A stretch of DNA of 48,497 nucleotides, taken from positions 1 through 48,497 of IMG/VR virus record IMGVR_UViG_3300008117_008504. The stretch is one strand, 5' to 3'. Below, piece by piece: positions 34,027-40,715 of the stretch. The DNA comes from a virus. The notes under the pieces are model-generated. The model was not told the origin of the DNA, did no database searches, and worked only from the letters and a program-made list of their open reading frames with translations. Position numbers and translations under genes: made by a program. Each line of letters starts with the position of its first letter. Within the stretch, counting starts at the first letter, position 1.

Positions 34027-34650
34027 ATGAAAACATTAATCAAAACCGCAATAGTGGCTTCTGTACTACTAACATCTTGCGTAAACAAGAATACAGAAAA
34101 ATCTCAAATTGAACTCGCTAATCAAGAAACAAGTGTTCACGTTTGTAATCATTATGAACACCCTATTAATAATAATGGTCAGAAATATTATGACCCAAAT
34201 AAAACTATCATAATCAGAGGATTAGGTTATGTTAGTCAATCTGACTTAGAATACGCGTCAAAAGTTATAAATGAGTTTTATGGTTATAAATGTGTTATTT
34301 CAGAAAATTTAGAAATATCTAACGAACTATATCTTAATGGTAATCAGTCTGTTATTGAAAGTCATGAGGTTATGGTTAAATATAATAACCTTAACACAAG
34401 AACTATATTTTTAACCAATAAAAACTTATATCGAGGAACATTAGAACTTAGGGGTTATACAACCACTTACGGTAAGGCGGTTGTTGTTAAAAGTGATAAA
34501 TCTTATATGAAAGAGACTTTAATACATGAACTTGGACATACTTTAGGTTTACATCACTGTAATAACTTAACTTGTATCATGGCTATTTATAATGACCAAT
34601 ACGATAGTGGTGATTTTTGTAATAAATGTAAAAACTTTTTAAATAAATAA
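34027..34650 (+). CDS. Archaemetzincin-like lipoprotein
   Basis: 207 aa from the ATG 4 nt after the promoter; an upstream in-frame ATG overlaps the promoter and is rejected. N-terminal lipoprotein signal with lipobox LTSC (Cys18). Near the C-terminus HELGHTLGLHHCNNLTCIM matches the archaemetzincin rule HExxHxxGx3Cx4CxM (His167, His171, His177, Cys178, Cys183, Met185), followed by a C-x-x-C (Cys198, Cys201) only 12 residues later where the family usually has about 17. A lipid-anchored periplasmic peptidase on a phage is unexpected; it may remodel envelope proteins or block superinfection. Confidence 0.85.
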   Translation: MKTLIKTAIVASVLLTSCVNKNTEKSQIELANQETSVHVCNHYEHPINNNGQKYYDPNKTIIIRGLGYVSQSDLEYASKVINEFYGYKCVISENLEISNELYLNGNQSVIESHEVMVKYNNLNTRTIFLTNKNLYRGTLELRGYTTTYGKAVVVKSDKSYMKETLIHELGHTLGLHHCNNLTCIMAIYNDQYDSGDFCNKCKNFLNK

Positions 34651-34651
34651 T

Positions 34652-34915
34652 ATGGCATACGTATCAGTTGATGTAGAAGTAGATGTTGATGCAGGTGAAT
34701 ACTTATCATCTTGTAGTCCAAAAGAAATAAAACAATTAATTAAGTATCTTAAAGAAGACGGTCATTTAGCAAATATTATAGATATTTTTCCTGGTCAACA
34801 CCTATCTTTCTTTGATGAAGAATGGTTTAAAATGTTGGATAAAATGTCCAAAATCAGACAACAAATGGATTCTACTGATATTCAGACAATTAAAGATATT
34901 TTGAACAAATATTAA
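34652..34915 (+). CDS. Unknown 87-aa acidic protein
   Basis: Starts 1 nt after the archaemetzincin gene's stop, so probably translated from the same mRNA. Beta strand MAYVSVDVEVDVDAGEYL, then helices with SPKEIKQLIKYLKEDGHL. A small phage protein of unknown role. Confidence 0.65.
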   Translation: MAYVSVDVEVDVDAGEYLSSCSPKEIKQLIKYLKEDGHLANIIDIFPGQHLSFFDEEWFKMLDKMSKIRQQMDSTDIQTIKDILNKY

Positions 34916-34921
34916 AATAAA

Positions 34922-34957
34922 TTTGGCGGATTAATAAAAACTTCATACCTTTGTATT
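34922..34957 (+). promoter_or_regulatory. Bacteroidota-type promoter, leaderless
   Basis: TTTG 34922-34925, 20-nt spacer, TACCTTTG 34946-34953, TATT, ATG at 34958. Confidence 0.85.
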
Positions 34958-35575
34958 ATGAAAACAAATAAATATAAAACAGCGTTACTTACGGGAGCAA
35001 TGGTATTACTATCTTCTGTTAGTGTTTCAGCAACCCCTGACAATCAACCCGAACCCCCTAAAAAAGGAACAAAATTACAAGCAATTGTAATCAATGGAGA
35101 TACCTTACCTGTGGTTAATTTAAGTATGGTAACTATCCAAACTGATATGGTTTTTGCCACAAGAAGACAAAGAGAACAATGGGATGTGGTTAAATTCAAT
35201 GTAAGAAAAGTGTACCCATACGCAATATTAGCATCGGCAAAACTAAAAGAATATGAGGTTGCGTTAAGTAAAATACAAGACGAAGATGACCGTGATGACT
35301 ATATGAAATACGCCGAAGACCAATTACAAAAACAATTCGGAGAAGAATTAAAAAAATTGTCGATGAAACAAGGTAAAATATTAATCAAATTGATTGATAG
35401 ACAGACTGGTAATACGTCTTATGAACTTGTTAAAAAACTTAGAGGTAGATTCTCAGCCTTTATGTGGCAAGGTGTGGCAAGACTTTTTGGGTCAAACTTA
35501 AAATCTGAGTATGATGCGAATGGTGATGATAAATTAATAGAACTTGCCATAAGACAAATCGAATCAGGAAATTAA
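34958..35575 (+). CDS. DUF4294-family secreted protein
   Basis: 205 aa with a Sec signal peptide (hydrophobic about 9-22, cleavage near SVSA). The mature part follows the DUF4294 pattern of Bacteroidota: FNVRKVYPYAILASAKLKEY, then GKILIKLIDRQTGNTSYEL, RGRFSAFMWQGVARLFG and SEYDANGDDK. The family is known from host genomes and its role is obscure. It looks like a gene taken from a host and given a phage promoter. Acts in the periplasm if exported as predicted. Confidence 0.85.
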   Translation: MKTNKYKTALLTGAMVLLSSVSVSATPDNQPEPPKKGTKLQAIVINGDTLPVVNLSMVTIQTDMVFATRRQREQWDVVKFNVRKVYPYAILASAKLKEYEVALSKIQDEDDRDDYMKYAEDQLQKQFGEELKKLSMKQGKILIKLIDRQTGNTSYELVKKLRGRFSAFMWQGVARLFGSNLKSEYDANGDDKLIELAIRQIESGN

Positions 35576-35611
35576 TTTGGTGGATTAAAAAACATTTTGT
35601 ATCTTTGTATT
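35576..35611 (+). promoter_or_regulatory. Bacteroidota-type promoter, leaderless
   Basis: TTTG 35576-35579 (overlapping the DUF4294 stop region), 20-nt spacer, TATCTTTG 35600-35607, TATT, ATG at 35612. Confidence 0.88.
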
Positions 35612-35812
35612 ATGAAAATAACATTAAACATACCCGATGGAGTTTTAGATAGACTTAAAGAATTAGGAATTACTGACGAAACTACACAAGAAGAAATGGT
35701 AATTGATTTTATTAATGACACTTTAGACTCTCATTACTTCAATGGAATATCCGATAAATTTAAAAAATGGACATTAAAAAAGGATAATATTGAACATTAT
35801 TTAGAAAAGTAA
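35612..35812 (+). CDS. Unknown 66-aa protein, possible ribbon-helix-helix-like
   Basis: Start placed at 35612 after the promoter. MKITLNIPDGVLDRLKELG resembles the strand-helix start of ribbon-helix-helix proteins, with further helices (EEMVIDFINDTL, FKKWTLKKDN). Could bind DNA or be an antitoxin-like protein; no partner toxin is seen. Monocistronic. Confidence 0.6.
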   Translation: MKITLNIPDGVLDRLKELGITDETTQEEMVIDFINDTLDSHYFNGISDKFKKWTLKKDNIEHYLEK

Positions 35813-35819
35813 AAATAAA

Positions 35820-35882
35820 TTTGGCAGATTAGAAAACAATTAGTATCTTTGTATTATAAATAAAAACAATAACAATAACAAT
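35820..35882 (+). promoter_or_regulatory. Cassette promoter with short A-rich leader
   Basis: TTTG 35820-35823, 20-nt spacer, TATCTTTG 35844-35851, then about 31 nt rich in AAC/AAT before the ATG at 35883. The first 66 nt of the region from 35811 are identical to those from 36259; this copy has one extra AACAAT unit. Confidence 0.85.
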
Positions 35883-36260
35883 ATGACCACACTAAATAAA
35901 ATCACAAGAATTACAGAGTTAAAGAAAGAAATGAAAACCCTTAAAAAGGGACTCAAAGAAGAAATGATTGATTTTGTAATTAAAAGTTTCAAGAATAAAG
36001 GATTTACTGTTGACCCAAGAAAAGGATATGAGGAAAGAAGTTTATATAATCCAACATTAAAAGTTTCTGTTCGGATTGTAGGTCTTAACGAAGTATCAGT
36101 TTCAATTAGTGCTCATTTAATGAAAAATGATGGTATGAATTGGGACGATAGACAAAAAATCCATAGTGAAGTTAATTGGAACTTTACCAAAAAAACTTTT
36201 GATAAGTATTACGATACAACTTTCAAATCAAAAGTTGAGAGAATTAAAGAATTTATCTAA
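35883..36260 (+). CDS. Unknown 125-aa protein
   Basis: N-terminal Lys-rich coiled helix (ITELKKEMKTLKKGLKEEMI), then a mixed alpha/beta part (LKVSVRIVGLNEVSVSISAHL). Soluble. No recognised family. Sits between two nearly identical promoter cassettes. Confidence 0.65.
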   Translation: MTTLNKITRITELKKEMKTLKKGLKEEMIDFVIKSFKNKGFTVDPRKGYEERSLYNPTLKVSVRIVGLNEVSVSISAHLMKNDGMNWDDRQKIHSEVNWNFTKKTFDKYYDTTFKSKVERIKEFI

Positions 36261-36267
36261 AAATAAA

Positions 36268-36324
36268 TTTGGCAGATTAGAAAACAATTAGTATCTTTGT
36301 ATTATAAATAAAAACAATAACAAT
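36268..36324 (+). promoter_or_regulatory. Cassette promoter with short A-rich leader
   Basis: TTTG 36268-36271, 20-nt spacer, TATCTTTG 36292-36299, about 25 nt to the ATG at 36325. Near-duplicate of the cassette at 35820. Confidence 0.85.
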
Positions 36325-36657
36325 ATGACAAAATTAACACAAGAAATCATCGAAAAAATTGAAGACACGACATTAAGAATCCAAGCGTCTCATAGAGGTG
36401 GTGGAGTTGAGATAAGTTTATCAGAATGGGGTTACCCTGGTGAAAAAATGACCGCCTATCAAAACTATTTAGGTGGAGGAATGTTAGGTAGAATTGGAAA
36501 TGATTGTACGATTCGTAATTGGAGTGGTGATGATACATTAGTAGAAATTGCGGATAACTTAGCAAGATACTTCCACAACATTACAAATCATGAGGACGAT
36601 GAGTGGGAAAGTGCAACATTTGAACAGAATCAAAATAGACCAACAAGAGCATATTAA
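36325..36657 (+). CDS. Unknown 110-aa protein
   Basis: Gly-rich beta segments (ASHRGGGVEISLSEWGYPGE, NYLGGGMLGRIGND), then a helix (LVEIADNLARYFHN) and a polar tail. Next gene starts 1 nt after its stop. Small phage protein of unknown function. Confidence 0.65.
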   Translation: MTKLTQEIIEKIEDTTLRIQASHRGGGVEISLSEWGYPGEKMTAYQNYLGGGMLGRIGNDCTIRNWSGDDTLVEIADNLARYFHNITNHEDDEWESATFEQNQNRPTRAY

Positions 36658-36658
36658 T

Positions 36659-36943
36659 ATGAAAAATAAAACATTGACATTCGAGGATTTAGAGTTTAAA
36701 TCTCACGGAAATATTGGTGGAGCAACTCACGCAAAAATGATTTTTGAAAATGGTCATAAGATTTCAGTAGTAGGTGGTGGAATGGGGTTGTACGGTGATG
36801 GGGTAAATACTTTTGAAATATGGAGAAGTTGTGACGAAGACATTAAAGGTCATCTAACCAAAGAAGAGGTTACAGAACAAATGATTGAGTTACAGGGTTT
36901 ACTTTCGGGACATAATCATAGTGATTTAGGTTATCAAGGATAA
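36659..36943 (+). CDS. Unknown 94-aa protein
   Basis: Start chosen at 36659, one base after the upstream stop; a longer in-frame version from 36590 would overlap the previous gene by 68 nt. FEDLEFKSHGNIGGATHAKM and SVVGGGMGLYGDGVNTFEIW give a Gly-rich beta protein, reminiscent of its upstream neighbour, so the two may be distant paralogues. Followed by a structured intergenic region and tRNA-Cys. Confidence 0.6.
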   Translation: MKNKTLTFEDLEFKSHGNIGGATHAKMIFENGHKISVVGGGMGLYGDGVNTFEIWRSCDEDIKGHLTKEEVTEQMIELQGLLSGHNHSDLGYQG

Positions 36944-36952
36944 TAAAAAAGG

Positions 36953-37051
36953 TTGATTGGGGAAAACTGCTCATGCGGGAGAGGGGACTGAATGAAGTCA
37001 AAGTAATGCCAATCGTAAAAGTAGATGTCCACTCACCCATCTTCTACTTTC
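36953..37051 (+). ncRNA. Candidate structured RNA upstream of tRNA-Cys
   Basis: About 100 nt without an ORF. Possible pairings: GATTGG (36955-36960) with CCAATC (37009-37014) closing a domain; within it a CTC/GAG hairpin (36970-36972 with 36979-36981) and GACT/AGTC (36986-36989 with 36996-36999); downstream a hairpin AAAGTAG (37018-37024) with CTACTTT (37044-37050) extended by ATG/CAT. No tRNA T-loop is present, so it is not a tRNA by itself. No clear promoter. Could be a precursor processed with the tRNA, or an independent RNA. Confidence 0.4.
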
Positions 37052-37059
37052 CTAATTTT

Positions 37060-37130
37060 GTTCCGATGTCCGATTGGTTAGGAGAAGGTCTGCAAAACCT
37101 TTTAAGTAAGTTCGATTCTTACTCGGAACT
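37060..37130 (+). tRNA. tRNA-Cys (GCA)
   Basis: 71 nt. Perfect 7-bp acceptor stem (GTTCCGA with TCGGAAC), D-loop with GATTGGTTA, anticodon arm AAGGT-CTGCAAA-ACCTT giving anticodon GCA, perfect T-stem GTAAG/CTTAC around TTCGATT, discriminator T as expected for tRNA-Cys. CCA is not encoded. Confidence 0.95.
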
Positions 37131-37144
37131 CAAAAAATAAAAAC

Positions 37145-38011
37145 ATGTTAAAACTTTTTTTCAATGCAGAAAATAATTTCACTTTTAATTTTTTTAAAAA
37201 AAATGTTGAGCATATAGAGGTGGATATTACTAAATGTGACTATATTATTAATGGAGTTATTCCTACAGGGATGATAGATATTGATAGGATAAATAATTTA
37301 TTAGGATTAAATAATATTGATAATAAAAAATACGTTACATTTTTAATATCGGATTGTGAATCTGAATTAAAACTAAAAAAAAACACGATATTGTTCAGAA
37401 CATCAACAAATAAAAAAAATAAAAAAAATAATGAATTTGTATTACCTCATATAATTGAAGAAGATTTAAAGTTTAAATTTGAACCCCTTTTAAAAGAAAA
37501 AAAACCAAATATTGGATTTTGTGGTTATTTTTGCGGTGATTTCACTAAAAGAAAAATTACATGCGAAGAATTTAAAAACTCAGATTCAATAAATACTAAT
37601 TTTATTATTAGAGATAAATTTTGGGGAGGTAAACCCGGTGATAAAACTTTGATTGATGAATTTAAAAAAAATATAAACGATTCTCATTTTACGATTTGTA
37701 ATCGAGGGGTTGGAAATTTCTCAATGAGATTTTATGAGGTTTTGTCAATGGGTAGAATTCCGATTTTAATTAACGATAATACGTGTTTGCCTTTTGAAGA
37801 CGAAATAAATTGGAATGAATATATTTTTATTGAGGATAATCCAAAAAAATTATTAGATTCGGTTTTAAATTTTTGGGAAAATTCTTCTCAGGAAGATGTG
37901 ATTAAACGACAAAAAAAATGCTATGATTTATATTTAAATTATTTTTCATCAAATTCTTACGGAAAAAAAATTAATGAAATTTTAATTACTCAAAAAAATT
38001 TGGCAGATTAA
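37145..38011 (+). CDS. Exostosin-like glycosyltransferase
   Basis: 288 aa. C-terminal GT-B-type nucleotide-sugar half with CNRGVGNFSMRFYEVLSMGR and IPILINDNTCLPFEDEINW, the pattern seen in exostosin (GT47)-like bacterial and phage transferases. The N-terminal half is Lys/Asn-rich, with GFCGYFCGDFTKRK in the middle. No membrane segment. The last codons (NLAD and stop) are made of the upstream part of the next gene's promoter cassette. Adds to the glycosyltransferase set at 30.2-33.9 kb. Confidence 0.78.
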   Translation: MLKLFFNAENNFTFNFFKKNVEHIEVDITKCDYIINGVIPTGMIDIDRINNLLGLNNIDNKKYVTFLISDCESELKLKKNTILFRTSTNKKNKKNNEFVLPHIIEEDLKFKFEPLLKEKKPNIGFCGYFCGDFTKRKITCEEFKNSDSINTNFIIRDKFWGGKPGDKTLIDEFKKNINDSHFTICNRGVGNFSMRFYEVLSMGRIPILINDNTCLPFEDEINWNEYIFIEDNPKKLLDSVLNFWENSSQEDVIKRQKKCYDLYLNYFSSNSYGKKINEILITQKNLAD

Positions 38012-38034
38012 AAAACATTTTGTATCTTTGTATT
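37999..38034 (+). promoter_or_regulatory. Bacteroidota-type promoter, leaderless
   Basis: TTTG 37999-38002 lies inside the end of the upstream gene; 20-nt spacer, TATCTTTG 38023-38030, TATT, ATG at 38035. The 50 bp 37992-38041 are identical to 41188-41237. Confidence 0.9.
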
Positions 38035-38358
38035 ATGAAAAAAACAACAACAACCAAAAATTCACCTGTTAAGGTGTTACACGAAACTAAATTAGTAGAT
38101 AAAGATAGAGCAAGACACACAAGAATATTTGAATTTAATGAAAAGAAATTCAAGTTAATTTATGACCTTAGAAATGGTTTAAGTGATGTAAGTGTATATG
38201 TTATGGATTCAAATGGAGAGTTTAAGTTCGCATTAAACAAGTATGACCTTGGATTTGAATTTGGTTTAAGTTATGTTAGTTACCCTGCGGATAAAGAAAA
38301 GGACATTCTAAAGGCAGTTAAATTAGTTGATGAAGTTGTAATTAAAATTTATAGTTAA
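38035..38358 (+). CDS. Unknown 107-aa protein
   Basis: Start at 38035 directly after the promoter. Basic Thr/Lys-rich start (MKKTTTTKNSPVKVLHETKL) followed by beta strands (KFKLIYDLRNGLSDVSVYVM). Next gene starts 1 nt after its stop. No family recognised. Confidence 0.65.
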   Translation: MKKTTTTKNSPVKVLHETKLVDKDRARHTRIFEFNEKKFKLIYDLRNGLSDVSVYVMDSNGEFKFALNKYDLGFEFGLSYVSYPADKEKDILKAVKLVDEVVIKIYS

Positions 38359-38359
38359 A

Positions 38360-38884
38360 ATGAGAAAAGAGTTTAATCAATTGGTGGAAAAAATGAACCG
38401 TTACGACTTATATCAAAAATGTGATGAAGTTGGTATGGCTTTAACAGAATTAGAACAAAAGATTGCAGAAGTTGAAAAGCGTTTAAAGATTGTTGATAAA
38501 ACGGCAAGGGAAATTGAGCTTGCAATTAGCAAATATACTGAAAGTGTTGATGGTAACGAGGCATTTAAAATGAGTGTTGATAACCACGATGTTATTTTAA
38601 GGGGTAGTCACGATATAATGATAGCGACCGATTTGGGAGATGATGAACCAATAAAGAATGATTGGTATGGTATGTTTAATAAAGAAAAAAAAGAAAAAAG
38701 TGATGAAAATTTTATTCCTTTAAAGGATGAGATTGATAGGTATAAGGTGGTTGAAGAAATAATATCTAAACTAAAAATGATTGATGTTGATGGTGAAACA
38801 ATGGAATACATTTTAAATAAGGTGGGGATGAGCGAGCAAATGCACTCCCAATTATCAAAAAAATTCACTTTATATGATATATAA
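38360..38884 (+). CDS. Unknown coiled-coil protein
   Basis: 174 aa. N-terminal coiled coil (LTELEQKIAEVEKRLKIVDK), a central beta part (NHDVILRGSHDIMIATDLGD) and a charged C-terminal helix. Follows the 107-aa gene with 1-nt spacing, so co-transcribed from the promoter at 37999. Function unknown. Confidence 0.65.
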   Translation: MRKEFNQLVEKMNRYDLYQKCDEVGMALTELEQKIAEVEKRLKIVDKTAREIELAISKYTESVDGNEAFKMSVDNHDVILRGSHDIMIATDLGDDEPIKNDWYGMFNKEKKEKSDENFIPLKDEIDRYKVVEEIISKLKMIDVDGETMEYILNKVGMSEQMHSQLSKKFTLYDI

Positions 38885-38923
38885 AAATGTTTGACTAAGT
38901 GGTAATTAAAATTTATAATTAAA

Positions 38924-39445
38924 ATGAAAAAAATATTATTAACATTAACGATTATAGGAGCATCAATAGTATTTTTGGTTTATCCATCAAAAAAATTAAA
39001 TAAAAAAGAGATGGTCGAACAAATGGATAGTTCAGAAGTAGTAAAATCAAGTGCCGAAATTCAAATGTACTATTTCATTAAAAAATATTCAAAAGAATAT
39101 AATATACCTGAAGAATACGCATTTTCATTAGCTTACCAAGAAACAAGATATAACGGAATTGATGATACCTTATATAGACCAAATAGAGTTTCAAGTGCGG
39201 GTGCTTTAGGTCCCATGCAAATAATGCCGGCAACTGCAAAATATATTTACGGTAAAAAAATACCTAAAAACGAATTAAAAAATAATATCGGTTTAAATGT
39301 AGAGATTTCAATGAAATTATTAAGACATTTACATGAAAAATATAACGATTGGGGTTTAGTCTTTGGAGCGTATAATACTGGAAAACCTTGTGTTAATAGA
39401 TACGCTAAAGCAATATTAAAATCTAAAGAAAATAAAGATTGTTGA
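38924..39445 (+). CDS. Lytic transglycosylase (SLT-like) with membrane anchor
   Basis: 173 aa. N-terminal signal/anchor helix (about 3-20), then an SLT domain: Glu73 in SLAYQETRYNG as catalytic acid, GALGPMQIMPATAKYIYG, LNVEISMKLLRHL and VFGAYNTG. It cleaves peptidoglycan glycan strands with anhydro ring formation. The signal sequence indicates action from the periplasmic side during infection rather than as a tail lysin. No cassette promoter directly upstream; probably read from the preceding operon. Confidence 0.88.
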   Translation: MKKILLTLTIIGASIVFLVYPSKKLNKKEMVEQMDSSEVVKSSAEIQMYYFIKKYSKEYNIPEEYAFSLAYQETRYNGIDDTLYRPNRVSSAGALGPMQIMPATAKYIYGKKIPKNELKNNIGLNVEISMKLLRHLHEKYNDWGLVFGAYNTGKPCVNRYAKAILKSKENKDC

Positions 39446-39450
39446 ATAAC

Positions 39451-39522
39451 GCTCCCATAGTCTATCGGTTAGGACACATCCCTTTCACGGATGAGAGACG
39501 AGTTCGATTCCTAGTGGGACTA
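39451..39522 (+). tRNA. tRNA-Glu (TTC), with mismatched T-stem
   Basis: 72 nt. T8-A9, GTC/GAC D-stem with TATCGGTTAG loop, perfect anticodon stem CATCC/GGATG with loop CTTTCAC giving TTC. The acceptor GCTCCCA/TGGGACT has a C-C mismatch at pair 2 and a G-T at pair 1. The T-stem ACGAG/CCTAG around TTCGATT pairs properly only at one position plus one G-T. It may be non-functional, edited, or a recombinant of two tRNA versions. Confidence 0.7.
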
Positions 39523-39539
39523 CAAAAAAAATATTAAAA

Positions 39540-39674
39540 ATGGAAAACGGAGAATGGAATTCAGATGAATATCAAGGTAGAAGAAAAGACCAGGTTGAGT
39601 ATGCAAATAAAATTGGTACAATCTGTGTATTATTATCATTATTAATTATATTATTAATCTTTATATTAAACTAA
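39540..39674 (+). CDS. Small 44-aa membrane protein
   Basis: Polar N-terminus (MENGEWNSDEYQGRRKDQVE) and a C-terminal membrane helix (GTICVLLSLLIILLIFIL). Starts 17 nt after the tRNA-Glu-like gene; the next gene begins 5 nt after its stop. A real small gene by composition; role unknown. Confidence 0.6.
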   Translation: MENGEWNSDEYQGRRKDQVEYANKIGTICVLLSLLIILLIFILN

Positions 39675-39679
39675 AAAAC

Positions 39680-39919
39680 ATGAACACAAAAACAATTGTA
39701 TTAAAAGGATTATTTTTCCTACTATCAATTATTGTATTATCCACATTAATTGGTTTATCAACTTACTTTACCGTACCCACAAAATACGGATTTGTCGAGT
39801 ATTTTAAAAACTACTACAAATTCTTTTTTGAATTTTTAGGAATGTTACTATTATTCGGAGGAGTAACATTAGTAACAATGTCATTATTAATTAAATTATA
39901 TAACAAATTATTCAAATGA
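39680..39919 (+). CDS. Two-helix small membrane protein
   Basis: 79 aa, membrane helices at about 7-29 and 51-72 separated by an aromatic polar loop (KYGFVEYFKNYYKFFFE). Its end overlaps the next gene by 4 nt (ATGA). Could be a holin or antiholin-type protein or an envelope modifier; unproven. Confidence 0.6.
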   Translation: MNTKTIVLKGLFFLLSIIVLSTLIGLSTYFTVPTKYGFVEYFKNYYKFFFEFLGMLLLFGGVTLVTMSLLIKLYNKLFK

Positions 39920-40323
39920 AAGAGAGAATATACCTTGACGATGTAAGAACTCCAATCGATAAAGATTGGATTATCGCAAGAAACTATGACGAATTTGTTC
40001 GTATAGTAAAAACATATGGTTTAGAAAATATTAAAACAATTTCATTAGACCACGATTTAGGTGATACCGCAATGAAAGAATGGCATAAGAATGTGTATCA
40101 TAATTATACTTTAAATTATGACAACATTACCGAAAAAACTGGTTATGATTGTGCTAAGTGGTTAGTGGAACAATGGATGAACGGAGAACCTGTGGTTGAC
40201 GTTTATACTCACTCAGCAAATGCGATTGGTGCTGCTAACATTATGGGGTACATTAATAACTACAGACATATAAATAAATTACCACAAAATTGTGTTAGAG
40301 TGAATATTGAACATACCGTTTAA
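39916..40323 (+). CDS. Cyclic-phosphate-processing receiver (cREC) domain protein
   Basis: 135 aa. IYLDDVRTPI at the N-terminus (Asp8, Asp9), SLDHDLGD at 43-50, GYDCAKWLVE, and VYTHSANAIGAANIMGYI near the C-terminus match the cREC family, a receiver-like fold predicted to process 2',3'-cyclic phosphates in RNA repair. It overlaps the upstream membrane-protein gene. With the RNA ligase, P-loop kinase and phosphoesterases in this window it suggests an RNA-end repair function; activity is inferred from the family. Confidence 0.8.
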   Translation: MKERIYLDDVRTPIDKDWIIARNYDEFVRIVKTYGLENIKTISLDHDLGDTAMKEWHKNVYHNYTLNYDNITEKTGYDCAKWLVEQWMNGEPVVDVYTHSANAIGAANIMGYINNYRHINKLPQNCVRVNIEHTV

Positions 40324-40701
40324 TTAAAACGGTCTGTCTTGTAAACTATTTGAGTCAACAATTTTAAACTGATATTTATAATCTAATGTAAATAAAAGAT
40401 TTATTTCATACATAACCTCAGAGAGACAAATATATTCGTGATAACCTAACATATTCTCCAAAAAATAACGACTTGTGACAACCAATCTTTTTGGTGTGTC
40501 ACAACGTCTTTTATCTCGTAATTTAGAATAATCTATTTTTATTGTTATTTCGTATTCTTCCCACTGTTCATCAGGTTTGGACATACTACCACTACTAGAA
40601 AATCTACTAACAGTGCCCGAATGTTCTACATCAACAACTTCTTTTATCCAATCTAATTTGGCTGGTAATAACATTTTTATTATCTTTGTGGGGTCACTCA
40701 T
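40324..40701 (-). CDS. Unknown 125-aa protein
   Basis: Abuts the cREC gene tail to tail. N-terminus MSDPTKIIKMLLPAKLDWIK, a Ser-rich stretch, a beta segment (EYEITIKIDYSKLR) and C-terminal helices with YHEYICLSEVMYEINLLF. No family recognised. Its first codons contain, on the opposite strand, the promoter of the next gene. Confidence 0.65.
   Translation of the reverse strand: MSDPTKIIKMLLPAKLDWIKEVVDVEHSGTVSRFSSSGSMSKPDEQWEEYEITIKIDYSKLRDKRRCDTPKRLVVTSRYFLENMLGYHEYICLSEVMYEINLLFTLDYKYQFKIVDSNSLQDRPF
40657..40688 (+). promoter_or_regulatory. Bacteroidota-type promoter inside an antisense gene start
   Basis: TTTG 40657-40660, exactly 20 nt, TATCTTTG 40681-40688, then 27 nt to the ATG at 40716. 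Lies within the 5' end of the minus-strand gene 40324-40701. Confidence 0.75.
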
Positions 40702-40715
40702 AAAATATAAATACT

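Noticed and set aside
36953-37051. A second tRNA upstream of tRNA-Cys
   Set aside because: No T-loop TTCRA, no 7-bp acceptor and no 5-bp anticodon stem with 7-nt loop could be found.
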